A stretch of 64,000 nucleotides of DNA from Robertmurraya andreesenii (GCF_030813005.1 NZ_JAUSTU010000008.1:1-64000); one strand, 5' to 3'. Positions 33,119 through 41,869 are shown, counted from the first letter of the stretch. Notes: generated from the sequence alone by a model not told the origin. A program made the numbers and translations.

Positions 33119-34584
33119 AAATTTCGAATCCTTCTTCGGCTTTTTTTAATTGCCTCAGTTGTGCAATCATACACGCCCCTGCTGATGAGCTTTCCGAGGG
33201 GAGTAATGGTACCTGCAAATTCAAGCATCCTTCCATTCTGCGTTGCTGCAATCAGGATGCTATCGGTCGATGTCCCAGTAGCAACGGTGCCCGTTATAGT
33301 GTCTAGTACCTCCTGATCCTCCATCACCTTCACCTTTGCTTCCGTCGCTGTCATGATGCTTTGAATAAAAGCCTCTTCTGTGAGCTCTCCATTCACAAAT
33401 ACCCATATATTAATGGTACCTGGTACCGCCTCAAAAGCGTGCTGGTCACTTTTCGATGCATCTACTGCATTCCCAACTCCCGCTGTGACGACGACCATGA
33501 CTGAAAACTCTTCCCCTTTTAATACTTTGTAGGCGACATCCTCCAAGACAACAGCAGTCATCATGCCGATTGTTACGGAAGGGTCAAAGCCGTTTTTCTT
33601 CAAGTAGTCCTGCATCTCCTGCCGGTGATCGAAAGCATGATAATTTTTATCGACGTGGCGGTTTACAAATGTTTGGTTCCACCCTACACCCGCACCAACC
33701 ACTCCAGATGACATCGTACGAAGCGGAGCATCGGATTGAATAGAAATATGCTCCTTCGTCATCCGCATATGTTCTGGACCAATCATGACTTGCTCCGATT
33801 CACCCTGCCAATTCGGAATCAGCACCATTTGCGGGACAGGAATTTTCGGATGTGGCTGCTTTTCAATATCCGTACGGTAGACCTCTTTAATTTTCTCGAC
33901 CCGGACGACCTCATTTGGATGATCATTGGAATGTATCCGCCCCTTCTCAAGCAAAAGAAGCTGATCACAATAAAGGCTTGCTAGGTTTAAATCATGAAAA
34001 ATTGAGATCACGGTTAATCCTTTTTCCCTTGTCCATCTCTTTAGTAAATCCAGAAGCTCCTTTTGATAGGACAAATCGAGATGGTTGGTCGGCTCATCCA
34101 GCAATAGAATTTCAGGCTCCTGGGCGAGAGCTTGAGCAAGAAAGACCCTTTGCCTTTCACCACCTGAAAGCTCCTGTATGTTCTTCTCCTGAAAGGCAGC
34201 AACTCCCGTTTGAGTCATGACCTCCTGAACGATTCGTTCATCCTCATCGCTCCATGAATGAAACCAGCCCTTCTGATGTGCATAACGGCCAAGCGAGACC
34301 GTTTCCTTCACCGTATAGGAAAAAGCCTGTGTAGAATGCTGTGACAGCACGGCAATCATTTTCGCAAGCTCCTTCGTTGAATAGCTGCCAATCGACTGCC
34401 CTTTAATCAGGATGGTCCCATTATCAAATGGAAGAATCCCACTGATCATTTTCAATAAAGTGGTTTTGCCGCTCCCGTTCGGTCCTAAGATCCCAAACAG
34501 CTCTCCTTTTTGCACCTGGAAGGATACATCCTTTACGACCGGATCTCCAGTGTACCCCCCTGATAGATTATCAACATTCAGCAT
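33112..34584 (-). CDS. BtuD-CbiZ fusion: corrinoid ABC ATPase plus amidohydrolase
   Basis: 490 residues, two parts. Residues 1-255 are an ABC ATPase: Walker A GILGPNGSGKT, signature LSGGERQR, Walker B ILLLDEPTNHLD and H-loop SIFHDLNLA. Residues about 280-480 are CbiZ: SGVVGAGVGWNQTFVNRHV, VTAGVGNAVDASKS, PGTINIWVF and ATGTSTDSI. CbiZ cuts the nucleotide loop from pseudocobalamin to give cobyric acid. The same fusion exists as YvrA in B. subtilis. It links uptake directly to remodelling. Confidence 0.93.
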   Translation of the reverse strand: MLNVDNLSGGYTGDPVVKDVSFQVQKGELFGILGPNGSGKTTLLKMISGILPFDNGTILIKGQSIGSYSTKELAKMIAVLSQHSTQAFSYTVKETVSLGRYAHQKGWFHSWSDEDERIVQEVMTQTGVAAFQEKNIQELSGGERQRVFLAQALAQEPEILLLDEPTNHLDLSYQKELLDLLKRWTREKGLTVISIFHDLNLASLYCDQLLLLEKGRIHSNDHPNEVVRVEKIKEVYRTDIEKQPHPKIPVPQMVLIPNWQGESEQVMIGPEHMRMTKEHISIQSDAPLRTMSSGVVGAGVGWNQTFVNRHVDKNYHAFDHRQEMQDYLKKNGFDPSVTIGMMTAVVLEDVAYKVLKGEEFSVMVVVTAGVGNAVDASKSDQHAFEAVPGTINIWVFVNGELTEEAFIQSIMTATEAKVKVMEDQEVLDTITGTVATGTSTDSILIAATQNGRMLEFAGTITPLGKLISRGVYDCTTEAIKKSRRRIRNLC

Positions 34585-34585
34585 G

Positions 34586-35650
34586 CTATCCTCTTCTTTC
34601 TCCGCCTCGTCTTTTTAGCAAAATCAATCCAAATACAGGCGCCCCAATAAGTGCGGTAATTACCCCAATGGGAAGCTCGACGGGTGAAATAATGGTCCTT
34701 GAGACTAAATCAGCAAGAATGAGGAACCCGCTCCCCGTCAAAATGGATAAAGGAAGGAGATGGGTGTGATCGGGACCCCATAGTATTCTTGTTAAATGGG
34801 GAATCACCAAACCGACAAACCCAATTGTCCCCGACACAGCAACTGCCGCTCCAGTTAAAATGGAGCCAGCAATGAGAATCGTTAATTTTCTTCTCTGTAC
34901 ATTCACTCCTAGATGCTGCGCACGTTCCTCTCCAAAGGACATCGCATTGAGCTCCTTGCTATTTGCGATCAGGATCAATGAGCCAACAATAAGAAACGGA
35001 AGAATCATTTTGATATAGGGCCATCCCCGCATGGATACACTGCCTAGGAGCCAACCGAGGATTTGTCTTAGCTCATCACCCGTTAAGGCGATGAGCAATG
35101 AAATCATGGCACCTAAAAACGAACTAAAAATGATCCCCGTCAAAATAATCGTTTCGACCTTCATCGAGCGATCGATTCTCCTCGCGAAGCCAAGGACTAA
35201 GAAAATTGTAAGAAACGCACACAATATACTGATGAACGGAAGGGTAAAGGAACCGATTACTGGAAGCGAAATTTGAAAAAACAAGGTCATGACAGCCCCA
35301 ACCGATGCCCCAGAAGAAACGCCAAGTGTATAAGGATCAGCAAGCGGGTTTCGCAGCAAGCCTTGGAAGGCCGCACCTGCAATAGCTAGAGCTGCCCCAA
35401 CTAATCCTGCCAAAATGACCCGTGGCAGACGAATGTTTAGAACAATGTTGGCATACATCGGATCAATGGGTTCCCTCGGGATAAAAGGAAACATTTCCGA
35501 CCCAATAATTTTAATAATACTAATTATAGGAACCGAGACCGTCCCTATCGAAATCCCTATTAAAGCCGATGCGATTAAAAACAAAACAGCTAGACAATAC
35601 GCAAATAATCTGTTATTTAAAAAATTCCCCTGAAAAAAATGCTTTAGCAA
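34586..35650 (-). CDS. btuC: Corrinoid ABC transporter permease (BtuC/FecCD family)
   Basis: 354 residues with about ten membrane segments and the FecCD signatures RLPRVILAGLVGAALAIAG, NPLADPYTLGVSSGASVGA and GFVGLVIPHLTR. The start is TTG about 10 nt after GAGGGG. It is the first gene after the cobalamin riboswitch. No substrate-binding protein gene lies between the riboswitch and this gene or elsewhere in the operon. Confidence 0.92.
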   Translation of the reverse strand: MLKHFFQGNFLNNRLFAYCLAVLFLIASALIGISIGTVSVPIISIIKIIGSEMFPFIPREPIDPMYANIVLNIRLPRVILAGLVGAALAIAGAAFQGLLRNPLADPYTLGVSSGASVGAVMTLFFQISLPVIGSFTLPFISILCAFLTIFLVLGFARRIDRSMKVETIILTGIIFSSFLGAMISLLIALTGDELRQILGWLLGSVSMRGWPYIKMILPFLIVGSLILIANSKELNAMSFGEERAQHLGVNVQRRKLTILIAGSILTGAAVAVSGTIGFVGLVIPHLTRILWGPDHTHLLPLSILTGSGFLILADLVSRTIISPVELPIGVITALIGAPVFGLILLKRRGGERRG

Positions 35651-35677
35651 ATCACTCGATCCCCTCTAGAAAATAAA

Positions 35678-35774
35678 GGCTCTTTTCTCAAATATTGTTG
35701 CCTTTGAACGACAAATTGTAGAATGAATTACTACTTTTAAACAGTTAGATGATCGAAAAAACGAGAAAAGTGCC
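35678..35774. repeat. MITE-like element, copy B (97 bp)
   Basis: Bounded by GGCTCTTTTCTC and GAGAAAAGTGCC, 12-bp terminal inverted repeats with one mismatch. The reverse complement aligns over its length with copy A at 18518-18612, best over the last 28 nt. It lies in the leader between the riboswitch terminator and btuC. Confidence 0.65.
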
Positions 35775-35869
35775 TGCATACCAAATGCGTGGCACACACT
35801 CCGTTGAAACGCAATGGTCGGCAGTAGGACCATTGCAAAAACTACAATCCGTACAAAAAAGCCATAATA

Positions 35870-35905
35870 AAAAACATCCCCATACGAAACAAATGGAGAT
35901 GTTGG
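35870..35905 (-). terminator. Expression-platform terminator of the cobalamin riboswitch
   Basis: The minus strand has AACATCTCCAT, a loop and ATGGGGATGTTTTTT. The 5' arm (35895-35905) can pair instead with an upstream antiterminator at 35936-35946, GGAGGTGTTGG against CCAACATCTCC with one G-U pair. Confidence 0.85.
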
Positions 35906-35967
35906 AATCATCTATTTTATCAAACACATGTCTTCCCAACACCTCCCTATCCTCGTAGCGGGTGTAA

Positions 35968-36130
35968 CAAGATGTAGGCAGGTCTCCTGGCTTATGGTCA
36001 TAGCAATGCCGCACCTTCCCATACATATGTACAGTGGCTCATATACAGCTTGCTCCCATTTACAGTGGCGGGACCGCGTTGGAATTTCACCAACTTCCCT
36101 ATTAAGTCTTTGCTAAAGACACCTATATCT
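35968..36130 (-). promoter_or_regulatory. Cobalamin riboswitch
   Basis: The minus strand carries the conserved B12 aptamer elements in order: AGGTG, AATAGGGAAGTTGGTGAAAT, CCAACGCGGTCCCGCCACTG, GAGCCACTG, TGGGAAGG, and the B12 box AAGCCAGGAGACCTGCC. It controls the 9.5-kb salvage operon starting with btuC, through the terminator at 35870-35905. With ligand bound the terminator should form. Confidence 0.96.
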
Positions 36131-36194
36131 ATAGATAATTATGAAATTGACTTATACAAAAATTATACACGATCGTTTGTCAGATGACACACTA

Positions 36195-36971
36195 TTAATT
36201 TGTGTATAATTTCCATTCCGTTTTCTTTTTATCATAAATGAGCTTGGCATCAGGGCTCCCTTTAACTAGCTTTTCATAGTCCTCATACATATCATCCATA
36301 TTATCAAAATCGCCGAGAATCCAAATCGGCACCTCTATACTGGTGCGGCTTTGAACGGAATCATAAATAGAAATAAGAATACCTTCCCTCATCATCGTCT
36401 TCATCTTTAAGAGAAGCTCGATCGGCAGGGGCGACAACACACGCTTCTTTTTTAAGCCTAATAAGTTCTTTTCGGTTTTGCTTTCCGTTAGCTTACTAAC
36501 CAATGTATCTCCAAGCATCCGATAAAAATCCATCATATTCCGATAGTAAATCTTATTCCACCAGCCATCATCATGGGCCAAATAAACAAAACGATTTCGC
36601 AGCTTCTGGTAAAAGGGAGGCTTCAAATGATCCTTCATATGCCCCAAATAAAGTAGCTCAGCCAATTCCTGACCCGTAAGCTCATTAAGGCCTTCCTCTT
36701 CTTCAAAATCAACCCAGCAGAAATCACCATAACCATATACATCATCCTTAACCAGCTTCTTCAACCGCTCGTTTGGAACAAACTCCAGCAATGAATGCCT
36801 ATTGAAATCCCCGTCATCAAAATGGTGCTTTAGAAGAAGAATTTGATTGATGAGGTCTGAAAGAGACTCGGTAAATTCAGCAAACTCAATCCCGTAGGAA
36901 AGAACATATTGTTTCGTCTCATTTAAATGAACATAGACGACAGCCCGCCCATTGCTGTTGTTTTTTTTCAA
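36195..36971 (-). CDS. Conserved protein of unknown function
   Basis: 258 residues; I do not recognise the family. It is soluble, has no signal peptide, and is rich in aromatic and acidic residues (GYGDFCWVDFEEEEGL, HDDGWWNKIYYRNMMDFY). The C-terminus PDAKLIYDKKKTEWKLYTN is basic. It lies alone between the riboswitch (co-directional) and mgtE (divergent). It stops about 65 nt upstream of the riboswitch 5' end. Confidence 0.75.
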   Translation of the reverse strand: MKKNNSNGRAVVYVHLNETKQYVLSYGIEFAEFTESLSDLINQILLLKHHFDDGDFNRHSLLEFVPNERLKKLVKDDVYGYGDFCWVDFEEEEGLNELTGQELAELLYLGHMKDHLKPPFYQKLRNRFVYLAHDDGWWNKIYYRNMMDFYRMLGDTLVSKLTESKTEKNLLGLKKKRVLSPLPIELLLKMKTMMREGILISIYDSVQSRTSIEVPIWILGDFDNMDDMYEDYEKLVKGSPDAKLIYDKKKTEWKLYTN

Positions 36972-37213
36972 GGGAATAACCTCCGAACCTTTTGATAAGA
37001 CTTATGAAGAATATAGCAAATCCCGATTCATAACTCCAAAATCCGTTCCCAAGCTATACTTTATTCCATATTATCAAAAAACCCTATTAATTCCTATTTA
37101 ATTGGATGCTGTCCTCCAACTGTTTTTCTATTTATCCATATCAATTCTAGAATTTTTTCCTTATAATGATAAAGACCATGCAAAATATATTTCCGGTAAA
37201 GGAGCGTGATCTC

Positions 37214-38572
37214 ATGATAAAAAACATGACAGAGGATCAAATTACTCTTTATATTATTAAAGCGTTAAAAGAAAATAAACGCAAAGAGTTTGAAACCATT
37301 GTCGATGAACTACAGCCATATGACATTGCACAAATATATGAGGATTTGCCGGAAAAGCACCGAACGCGCTTTTTATTTTTTCTTCATATCAATAATCTTG
37401 CTGATTTACTTCAGGAATTAGACAGTGAGGAGCAAATCGATGTATTAAATCGTCTTGGCATTGAAAAGTCAGGTAAAGTGCTAGACATGATGGATAACGA
37501 CGACCTCGCTTCACTCCTTGAGGATTTATCCCCCGAAAAAATTGAAGCGTTACTCGCAGGAATGAAAAAGGAAGAATCCCAAATCGTTCAGGACATCATG
37601 AATTATCCACCTGAGACAGCTGGTCGCTTAATGACGAACCGGTTTGTGTGGATTCGTGATTATTATTCCGTACGGGAGGCAGTCGATAAGCTTAAAACAT
37701 TTGCTGAATTGGCCGAAACCATTAACTATTTGTACGTCATTGATCAAAACCGTCGGCTTGTCGGGGTCGTTTCCTATCGGGACCTACTCATTGCTGATAT
37801 GACGGAAAAGATTAGGGATATTATGTATGAGCGTGTCATATATGTCTTAGAGGAAACAGACCAGGAAGAGGTCGCACGACTGATCGAGCGCTATGACTTC
37901 TTGGCCATCCCTGTCGTCAATAAGGAACATATTTTGATGGGAATAATTACGGTTGACGATATTATTGACGTCGTGATTCGAGAGGCAAACGAAGATATTG
38001 AAAAGCTCTCTGCATCTGGTAAATCCATAGACTTTGATACGAAGTCCTTTGTTGCTGCGTATCGGCGCTTGCCTTGGCTAGTCCTGCTGCTTTTTATCGG
38101 AGTGATATCAGGGAGCATCATTAGCTCTTATGAAGCGACTCTTGATAAGGTCGTCGCCTTAGCCTTCTTCATGCCTATGATTTCTGGGATGACTGGAAAT
38201 ACTGGAACTCAGTCATTAGCCGTTGTCGTTCGGGGTCTTGCTTCCAATGATATCGACAGACGGGTCATTACAAGGCTAATCTTCAGAGAACTCACTGTTG
38301 GGATTATTATTGGGGTTATTTGCGGGGTCCTCATTTCTGTTATCGCCCTAATTTGGCAGGGCAACATGGTCCTTGGACTCGTAGTAGGGAGCTCCTTATT
38401 GATTACACTTATTATTGGAACGCTTGCTGGAACTGTGATCCCCATTATTTTGTACCGATTAAAAATCGACCCAGCGATCGCATCAGGTCCTCTGATCACG
38501 ACATTAAATGATATTTTTTCTCTCGTCATTTATTTCGGTATTGCCACGATGTTTTTAAATTATCTTCTTTAA
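37214..38572 (+). CDS. mgtE: Magnesium transporter MgtE
   Basis: 452 residues. An N-terminal MgtE_N superhelix (about 1-120), two CBS domains (about 125-245), a plug helix, and five membrane segments with PMISGMTGNTGTQSLAVVVRG and the C-terminal PLITTLNDIFSL. It imports Mg2+ and is gated by cytoplasmic Mg2+ bound at the N and CBS domains. The start is the ATG 9 nt after AAGGAG; an ATG 16 codons upstream is less likely. No Mg2+ riboswitch is recognisable in the 240 nt upstream. A TATAAT at 37162-37167 may be the -10 box. Confidence 0.95.
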   Translation: MIKNMTEDQITLYIIKALKENKRKEFETIVDELQPYDIAQIYEDLPEKHRTRFLFFLHINNLADLLQELDSEEQIDVLNRLGIEKSGKVLDMMDNDDLASLLEDLSPEKIEALLAGMKKEESQIVQDIMNYPPETAGRLMTNRFVWIRDYYSVREAVDKLKTFAELAETINYLYVIDQNRRLVGVVSYRDLLIADMTEKIRDIMYERVIYVLEETDQEEVARLIERYDFLAIPVVNKEHILMGIITVDDIIDVVIREANEDIEKLSASGKSIDFDTKSFVAAYRRLPWLVLLLFIGVISGSIISSYEATLDKVVALAFFMPMISGMTGNTGTQSLAVVVRGLASNDIDRRVITRLIFRELTVGIIIGVICGVLISVIALIWQGNMVLGLVVGSSLLITLIIGTLAGTVIPIILYRLKIDPAIASGPLITTLNDIFSLVIYFGIATMFLNYLL

Positions 38573-38604
38573 AGGTTTTTTCTCAAACATTGTCACTTTA
38601 GAAA
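38571..38604. repeat. One-ended fragment of the MITE-like element
   Basis: AAGGTTTTTTCTCAAACATTGTCACTTT resembles the end of copies A and B (GGCTCTTTTCTCAAATATTG). The other end is not visible; a terminator follows. Confidence 0.4.
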
Positions 38605-38632
38605 ATCACGAAGTTTTCTTCGTGGTTTTTTT
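38603..38632 (+). terminator. Terminator after mgtE
   Basis: AAATCACGAAG-TTTT-CTTCGTGGTTTTTTT, a clean hairpin with T run. Confidence 0.85.
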
Positions 38633-38720
38633 CAAGAGTCCGAAACCCTTCTTTTCTTATTTACGTCTTAATAATGGTGGTTCATTTGTTTAGAACTCTG
38701 TTAATATAAAGGGAGATTAC

Positions 38721-39914
38721 ATGAGACTAGGTGTTGGAACGATGGAAACGAAGAAGAACGTTGCGGAAAAGTTTGATTGGACATTATGCTTTATTTTGCT
38801 TTTGTTCGCAATTACGAGCTGTGCGGCCATTTATAGTGCTCAAACAACTGAACAATATAATGACAATTATTTCATCAGACAACTTGTTTTCTACATTATT
38901 GGAAGCATCATTGTTGCTGTTGTCATGGTTTTTGATAATGAGCAATACCGAAAACTAAGCTGGTATTTATATGGAATTGGGATCTTCCTCATGGTTTTCC
39001 TTTTCTTTGCTCCAGAGTCAATTGCCCCCGAAATTAAAGGTGCAAAAAACTGGTTTAAGATTCCAGGGCTCGGAAATATTCAGCCCTCTGAATTTATGAA
39101 GATATTCCTGATTATAACCCTTAGTAAATTAATTTCAGATCACCATGAGAAGTTCACCGAAAAAACATTGCAAACAGACGTTTTCTTATTAATAAAGCTT
39201 GGCTTTACGACTATTTTACCCCTTGGTTTAATCGCACATCAGGATTTAGGATCTGCCCTAGTTGTTCTAGCTATTTTTGCCGGAATGGTTCTTGTTTCCG
39301 GAATCTCTTGGAAGATTATTTTTCCTATTGTTATGTTAGGCGTTTCCTCTGCTGGAGCTATACTCTATGTGGTCATTAAAGTTCCAGAATTATTAAAGCA
39401 ATATTTGGATATAGACCAATACAAACTTAACCGGATATACTCTTGGCTTGACCCAGAAAGTTTTCAAAGCGGCATTGGATATCAGCTTTATAAATCCCTC
39501 CAAGCCATTGGTTCAGGACTTATTACAGGGAAGGGCTTTGGGGAAAGAGCCGTATATATTCCCGATAATCATACTGATTTTGTTTTTAGTGTGATTGGCG
39601 AAGAATATGGTTTTGTCGGGGCTAGTTTTGTAATAGGGCTTTTCTTTATCTTAATCTATCATTTAACTAAAACTGCCCTTGATACAAATGATCCTTTCAA
39701 TACATATATTTGTGTTGGAGTCATAAGCATGATTACCTTCCATGTTTTTCAAAATATTGGAATGACCATTCAACTCCTTCCCATTACAGGGATACCCCTT
39801 CCCTTCATAAGCTATGGAGGAAGCTCCCTTATGGGAAATATGTTTGCGATGGGGCTGATTTTCAGTATTCGCTATCACCACAAAACATATATGTTTGGCT
39901 CTGATTCTAAGTAA
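38721..39914 (+). CDS. rodA: SEDS peptidoglycan polymerase, RodA/FtsW family
   Basis: 397 residues, about ten membrane segments. Signatures: GAKNWFKIPGLGNIQPSEFMK, HQDLGSALV, DHTDF-like IPDNHTDFVFSVIGEEYGF and PITGIPLPFISYGGSSL. SEDS proteins polymerise glycan strands with a partner class B PBP. Its length resembles B. subtilis RodA, but FtsW and SpoVE paralogues cannot be excluded. GGGAG lies 5 nt before the ATG. Confidence 0.88.
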   Translation: MRLGVGTMETKKNVAEKFDWTLCFILLLFAITSCAAIYSAQTTEQYNDNYFIRQLVFYIIGSIIVAVVMVFDNEQYRKLSWYLYGIGIFLMVFLFFAPESIAPEIKGAKNWFKIPGLGNIQPSEFMKIFLIITLSKLISDHHEKFTEKTLQTDVFLLIKLGFTTILPLGLIAHQDLGSALVVLAIFAGMVLVSGISWKIIFPIVMLGVSSAGAILYVVIKVPELLKQYLDIDQYKLNRIYSWLDPESFQSGIGYQLYKSLQAIGSGLITGKGFGERAVYIPDNHTDFVFSVIGEEYGFVGASFVIGLFFILIYHLTKTALDTNDPFNTYICVGVISMITFHVFQNIGMTIQLLPITGIPLPFISYGGSSLMGNMFAMGLIFSIRYHHKTYMFGSDSK

Positions 39915-39930
39915 ATCAATTCTCCTGAAA

Positions 39931-39973
39931 ACAAAACCCTTAAGCTGCGACATGCTTAAGGGTTTTGTTATTT
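39931..39973 (+). terminator. Terminator after rodA
   Basis: AACAAAACCCTTAAGC, an 8-nt loop, and GCTTAAGGGTTTTGTT followed by ATTT form a long stable stem. Confidence 0.88.
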
Positions 39974-39986
39974 ATAATAATTATTA
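39972..39986 (+). promoter_or_regulatory. PerR-like box upstream of dps
   Basis: TTATAATAATTATTA matches the B. subtilis PerR box TTATAATNATTATAA at 14 of 15 positions. It lies about 30 nt upstream of the dps -35 box in a very AT-rich region, so chance cannot be excluded. Confidence 0.45.
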
Positions 39987-40013
39987 TTATTTAAAATTTA
40001 TTTTAATTAGATA

Positions 40014-40041
40014 TTGATTTTAATATAATATTTGATATAAT
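40014..40041 (+). promoter_or_regulatory. SigA-type promoter of dps
   Basis: TTGATT (40014-40019), a 16-bp spacer and TATAAT (40036-40041), 32 nt before the ATG. Confidence 0.6.
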
Positions 40042-40072
40042 AAATATATAAATGATTAAGGAGGAATATTAA

Positions 40073-40507
40073 ATGAATCTACAAACTGCCCTAAACGTCC
40101 AAATTTCTAACTGGAGCATCCTTTATACAAAGCTTCACCGCTTCCATTGGTATGTAAAAGGCCCTCTTTTCTTTACCCTTCATGAAAAATTTGAAGAGCT
40201 TTACAATGAAGCAGCACTTACAGTTGATGAAATTGCAGAACGCTTATTAGCTATTGGCGGCCAACCCGTTGCCACTATGAAAGAATACTTAGAAACTGCC
40301 ACACTTGCTGAAACAAACAACGAAGCGAAAGCAAGCGACATGGTCTCGACTCTTGTTTCAGACTACAGAGCCATTAAAGAACAGCTTCTTGAATTGGCTT
40401 CCTTAGCAGAAGAAAACAATGATGTCATCACAAATGACTTAGCAGTCGGTCTAATTGAAAAAATTGATACTCATGTTTGGATGTTAACTGCTTACCTTGG
40501 AGAATAA
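40073..40507 (+). CDS. dps: Dps family ferritin-like DNA-protection protein
   Basis: 144 residues. The ferroxidase/Dps signature HRFHWYVKGPLFFTLHEKF and EELYNEAALTVDEIAERLL contains the expected His, Asp and Glu ligands. It forms dodecamers that oxidise and store iron with peroxide. AAGGAGG lies 10 nt before the ATG. It resembles B. subtilis MrgA/Dps; whether the regulator is PerR or SigB is open. Confidence 0.93.
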   Translation: MNLQTALNVQISNWSILYTKLHRFHWYVKGPLFFTLHEKFEELYNEAALTVDEIAERLLAIGGQPVATMKEYLETATLAETNNEAKASDMVSTLVSDYRAIKEQLLELASLAEENNDVITNDLAVGLIEKIDTHVWMLTAYLGE

Positions 40508-40521
40508 CGAAATTTACCAAT

Positions 40522-40554
40522 GGAGTCAGTGAGAAATCTCACTGACTCCTTTTC
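40522..40554 (+). terminator. Terminator after dps
   Basis: GGAGTCAGTGAG-AAAT-CTCACTGACTCC followed by TTTTC, a perfect 12-bp stem. Confidence 0.9.
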
Positions 40555-40561
40555 TGTAACT

Positions 40562-41407
40562 TCAATAGACTTCATTTTCTTCCCTGATCTCCCTGTAGAT
40601 AAATTTTCGGAACCAGCTTGCCATGTAAACCATGACTCCTCGTACCATGAAACGAATAAACGCATTCTTAACCTTCAAAAATCCACACCGATACAATACC
40701 CAATCAAGAACTAAACCAATTACAAATGCCTGGATTTTTCCTCTCAAACGATCCCTTCGAATAAACCAGGTAGTAATAAGCGCTTGGACAAAGCCATATA
40801 ACGGAGTAAAAAGAAAGTGCTCTCTCCATGTATATACTTTCCCCCTTCCCATGCGGAAATTTCCAAACACTGCCATCAAGTAGTTTATATTGATTTCTGT
40901 TCCCATCGTACAAAGGTAGAAGGATGCATTTAGTATAAAACGATTTCCTTTTTGTAGGAGCTCGTACCATTTGTCACTTAAGGGAAAGAAAATAGCTAAG
41001 AAACCAGTTGTATATAAAGGACTCCACCAAAAGGTCTTATATAACTTCAACCGGATAAACAAACGTTCCACTACTTGAAAATAAAGAAGGAAAATTAGTT
41101 TTGCTTTCCATTTCAGATGAAACCCTGATATAAAAACAGCCGTAAACGGAATATAAATAGCCTGTGACAAAATCGCACCGAATATATTATCTAAATAATT
41201 ATTTTTAAATATTTTCGGCAAATATTTATAAGCATCTAATAAATTCAAAATAAGAATCTCAAAAATATACCCTAATCCAACATGAGATAGCAGAAGAACT
41301 AGAAGCGTTTTTCTTTTCTCTTGCTTTCTAAAGGTATACAGTAGAAGAGCAGAGTGGATCATAAGCAGTACAATAAAAGGATACTTATTAGAACTTTTGC
41401 GCTTCAT
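40562..41407 (-). CDS. Multi-pass membrane protein of unknown function
   Basis: 281 residues with about six to eight hydrophobic segments, very basic (loops such as RKQEKRKTL and RRDRLRGKIQ). It has no recognisable catalytic motif. It stands alone, convergent with dps and divergent from the Rex-controlled genes. It resembles unassigned Bacillaceae membrane proteins; no function is proposed. Confidence 0.7.
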   Translation of the reverse strand: MKRKSSNKYPFIVLLMIHSALLLYTFRKQEKRKTLLVLLLSHVGLGYIFEILILNLLDAYKYLPKIFKNNYLDNIFGAILSQAIYIPFTAVFISGFHLKWKAKLIFLLYFQVVERLFIRLKLYKTFWWSPLYTTGFLAIFFPLSDKWYELLQKGNRFILNASFYLCTMGTEININYLMAVFGNFRMGRGKVYTWREHFLFTPLYGFVQALITTWFIRRDRLRGKIQAFVIGLVLDWVLYRCGFLKVKNAFIRFMVRGVMVYMASWFRKFIYREIREENEVY

Positions 41408-41510
41408 CTTTGTCCCTCCAAAACTTAATTGTAGTTTAGTTTTTGAAAGAATGAGAATCTTATTCAGTGAGTTGAATCAATAAGAATACGCTCTCAAAAT
41501 AAGATTCAAA

Positions 41511-41532
41511 GTTTGTTCAATATTTCACAAAC
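41511..41532 (+). promoter_or_regulatory. Possible Rex box upstream of the small ORF
   Basis: GTTTGTTCAATATTTCACAAAC is an inverted repeat with two mismatches (GTTTGTTCAAT against GTTTGTGAAAT). It resembles the perfect Rex-type palindrome before adhE. Confidence 0.5.
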
Positions 41533-41589
41533 TTTTTCCGGAAAGATTATGTTATTCTTAATTCGTAAAAAATGTAAGGAGTGAGCCTC

Positions 41590-41817
41590 ATGATTATATG
41601 CGAATGGAAAACTTTTTCTACTGACACAGAAACGCACACCCAAGAAACTTTTGAAGAAATTGTTCAGGACGAATTTGAAGCTATGATGTATAAGGAGCAT
41701 GAAAGCATACCTTCGTACATTTGGACCATAAACTATGTCATTATTGTAAAAAGAAGCTCCAAAATACTATCAGAAATCAGCTTTGAAAAGATTCCAAGAA
41801 ATCCTGTTTGCGAATAA
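41590..41817 (+). CDS. Small protein of unknown function upstream of adhE
   Basis: 75 residues, acidic, with no membrane segment (starts MIICEWKTFSTDTETHT). AAGGAG lies 8 nt before the ATG. It lies between two Rex-like operators and 50 nt before adhE, so it is probably expressed under low NAD+/NADH as well. I do not recognise the family. Confidence 0.65.
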   Translation: MIICEWKTFSTDTETHTQETFEEIVQDEFEAMMYKEHESIPSYIWTINYVIIVKRSSKILSEISFEKIPRNPVCE

Positions 41818-41834
41818 TTTTTTTTGCGATATTA

Positions 41835-41850
41835 TGTGAAATATTTCACA
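41835..41850 (+). promoter_or_regulatory. Rex operator of adhE
   Basis: TGTGAAATATTTCACA, a perfect 16-bp palindrome, equals the core of the Rex site TTGTGAAATAWTTCACAA. It lies 20 nt before the adhE ATG. Rex represses fermentation genes when NADH is low. Confidence 0.85.
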
Positions 41851-41869
41851 ATAAAAAGGAGAAGATATT

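Noticed and set aside
33415..33428. GGTACCTGGTACCG inside the btuD-cbiZ gene, identical to the end of the stop-codon repeat family
   Set aside because: In frame it encodes Val-Pro-Gly-Thr within the conserved CbiZ segment PGTINI, so coding constraint explains it; no other part of the repeat is present.
35651..35967. A frameshifted btuF gene between riboswitch and btuC
   Set aside because: The stretch is too short and no lipoprotein signal or binding-protein motif appears in any frame; it is accounted for by the antiterminator, terminator and repeat.
36972..37213. Mg2+ (M-box) riboswitch upstream of mgtE
   Set aside because: The region is short, AT-rich and lacks the conserved M-box elements.
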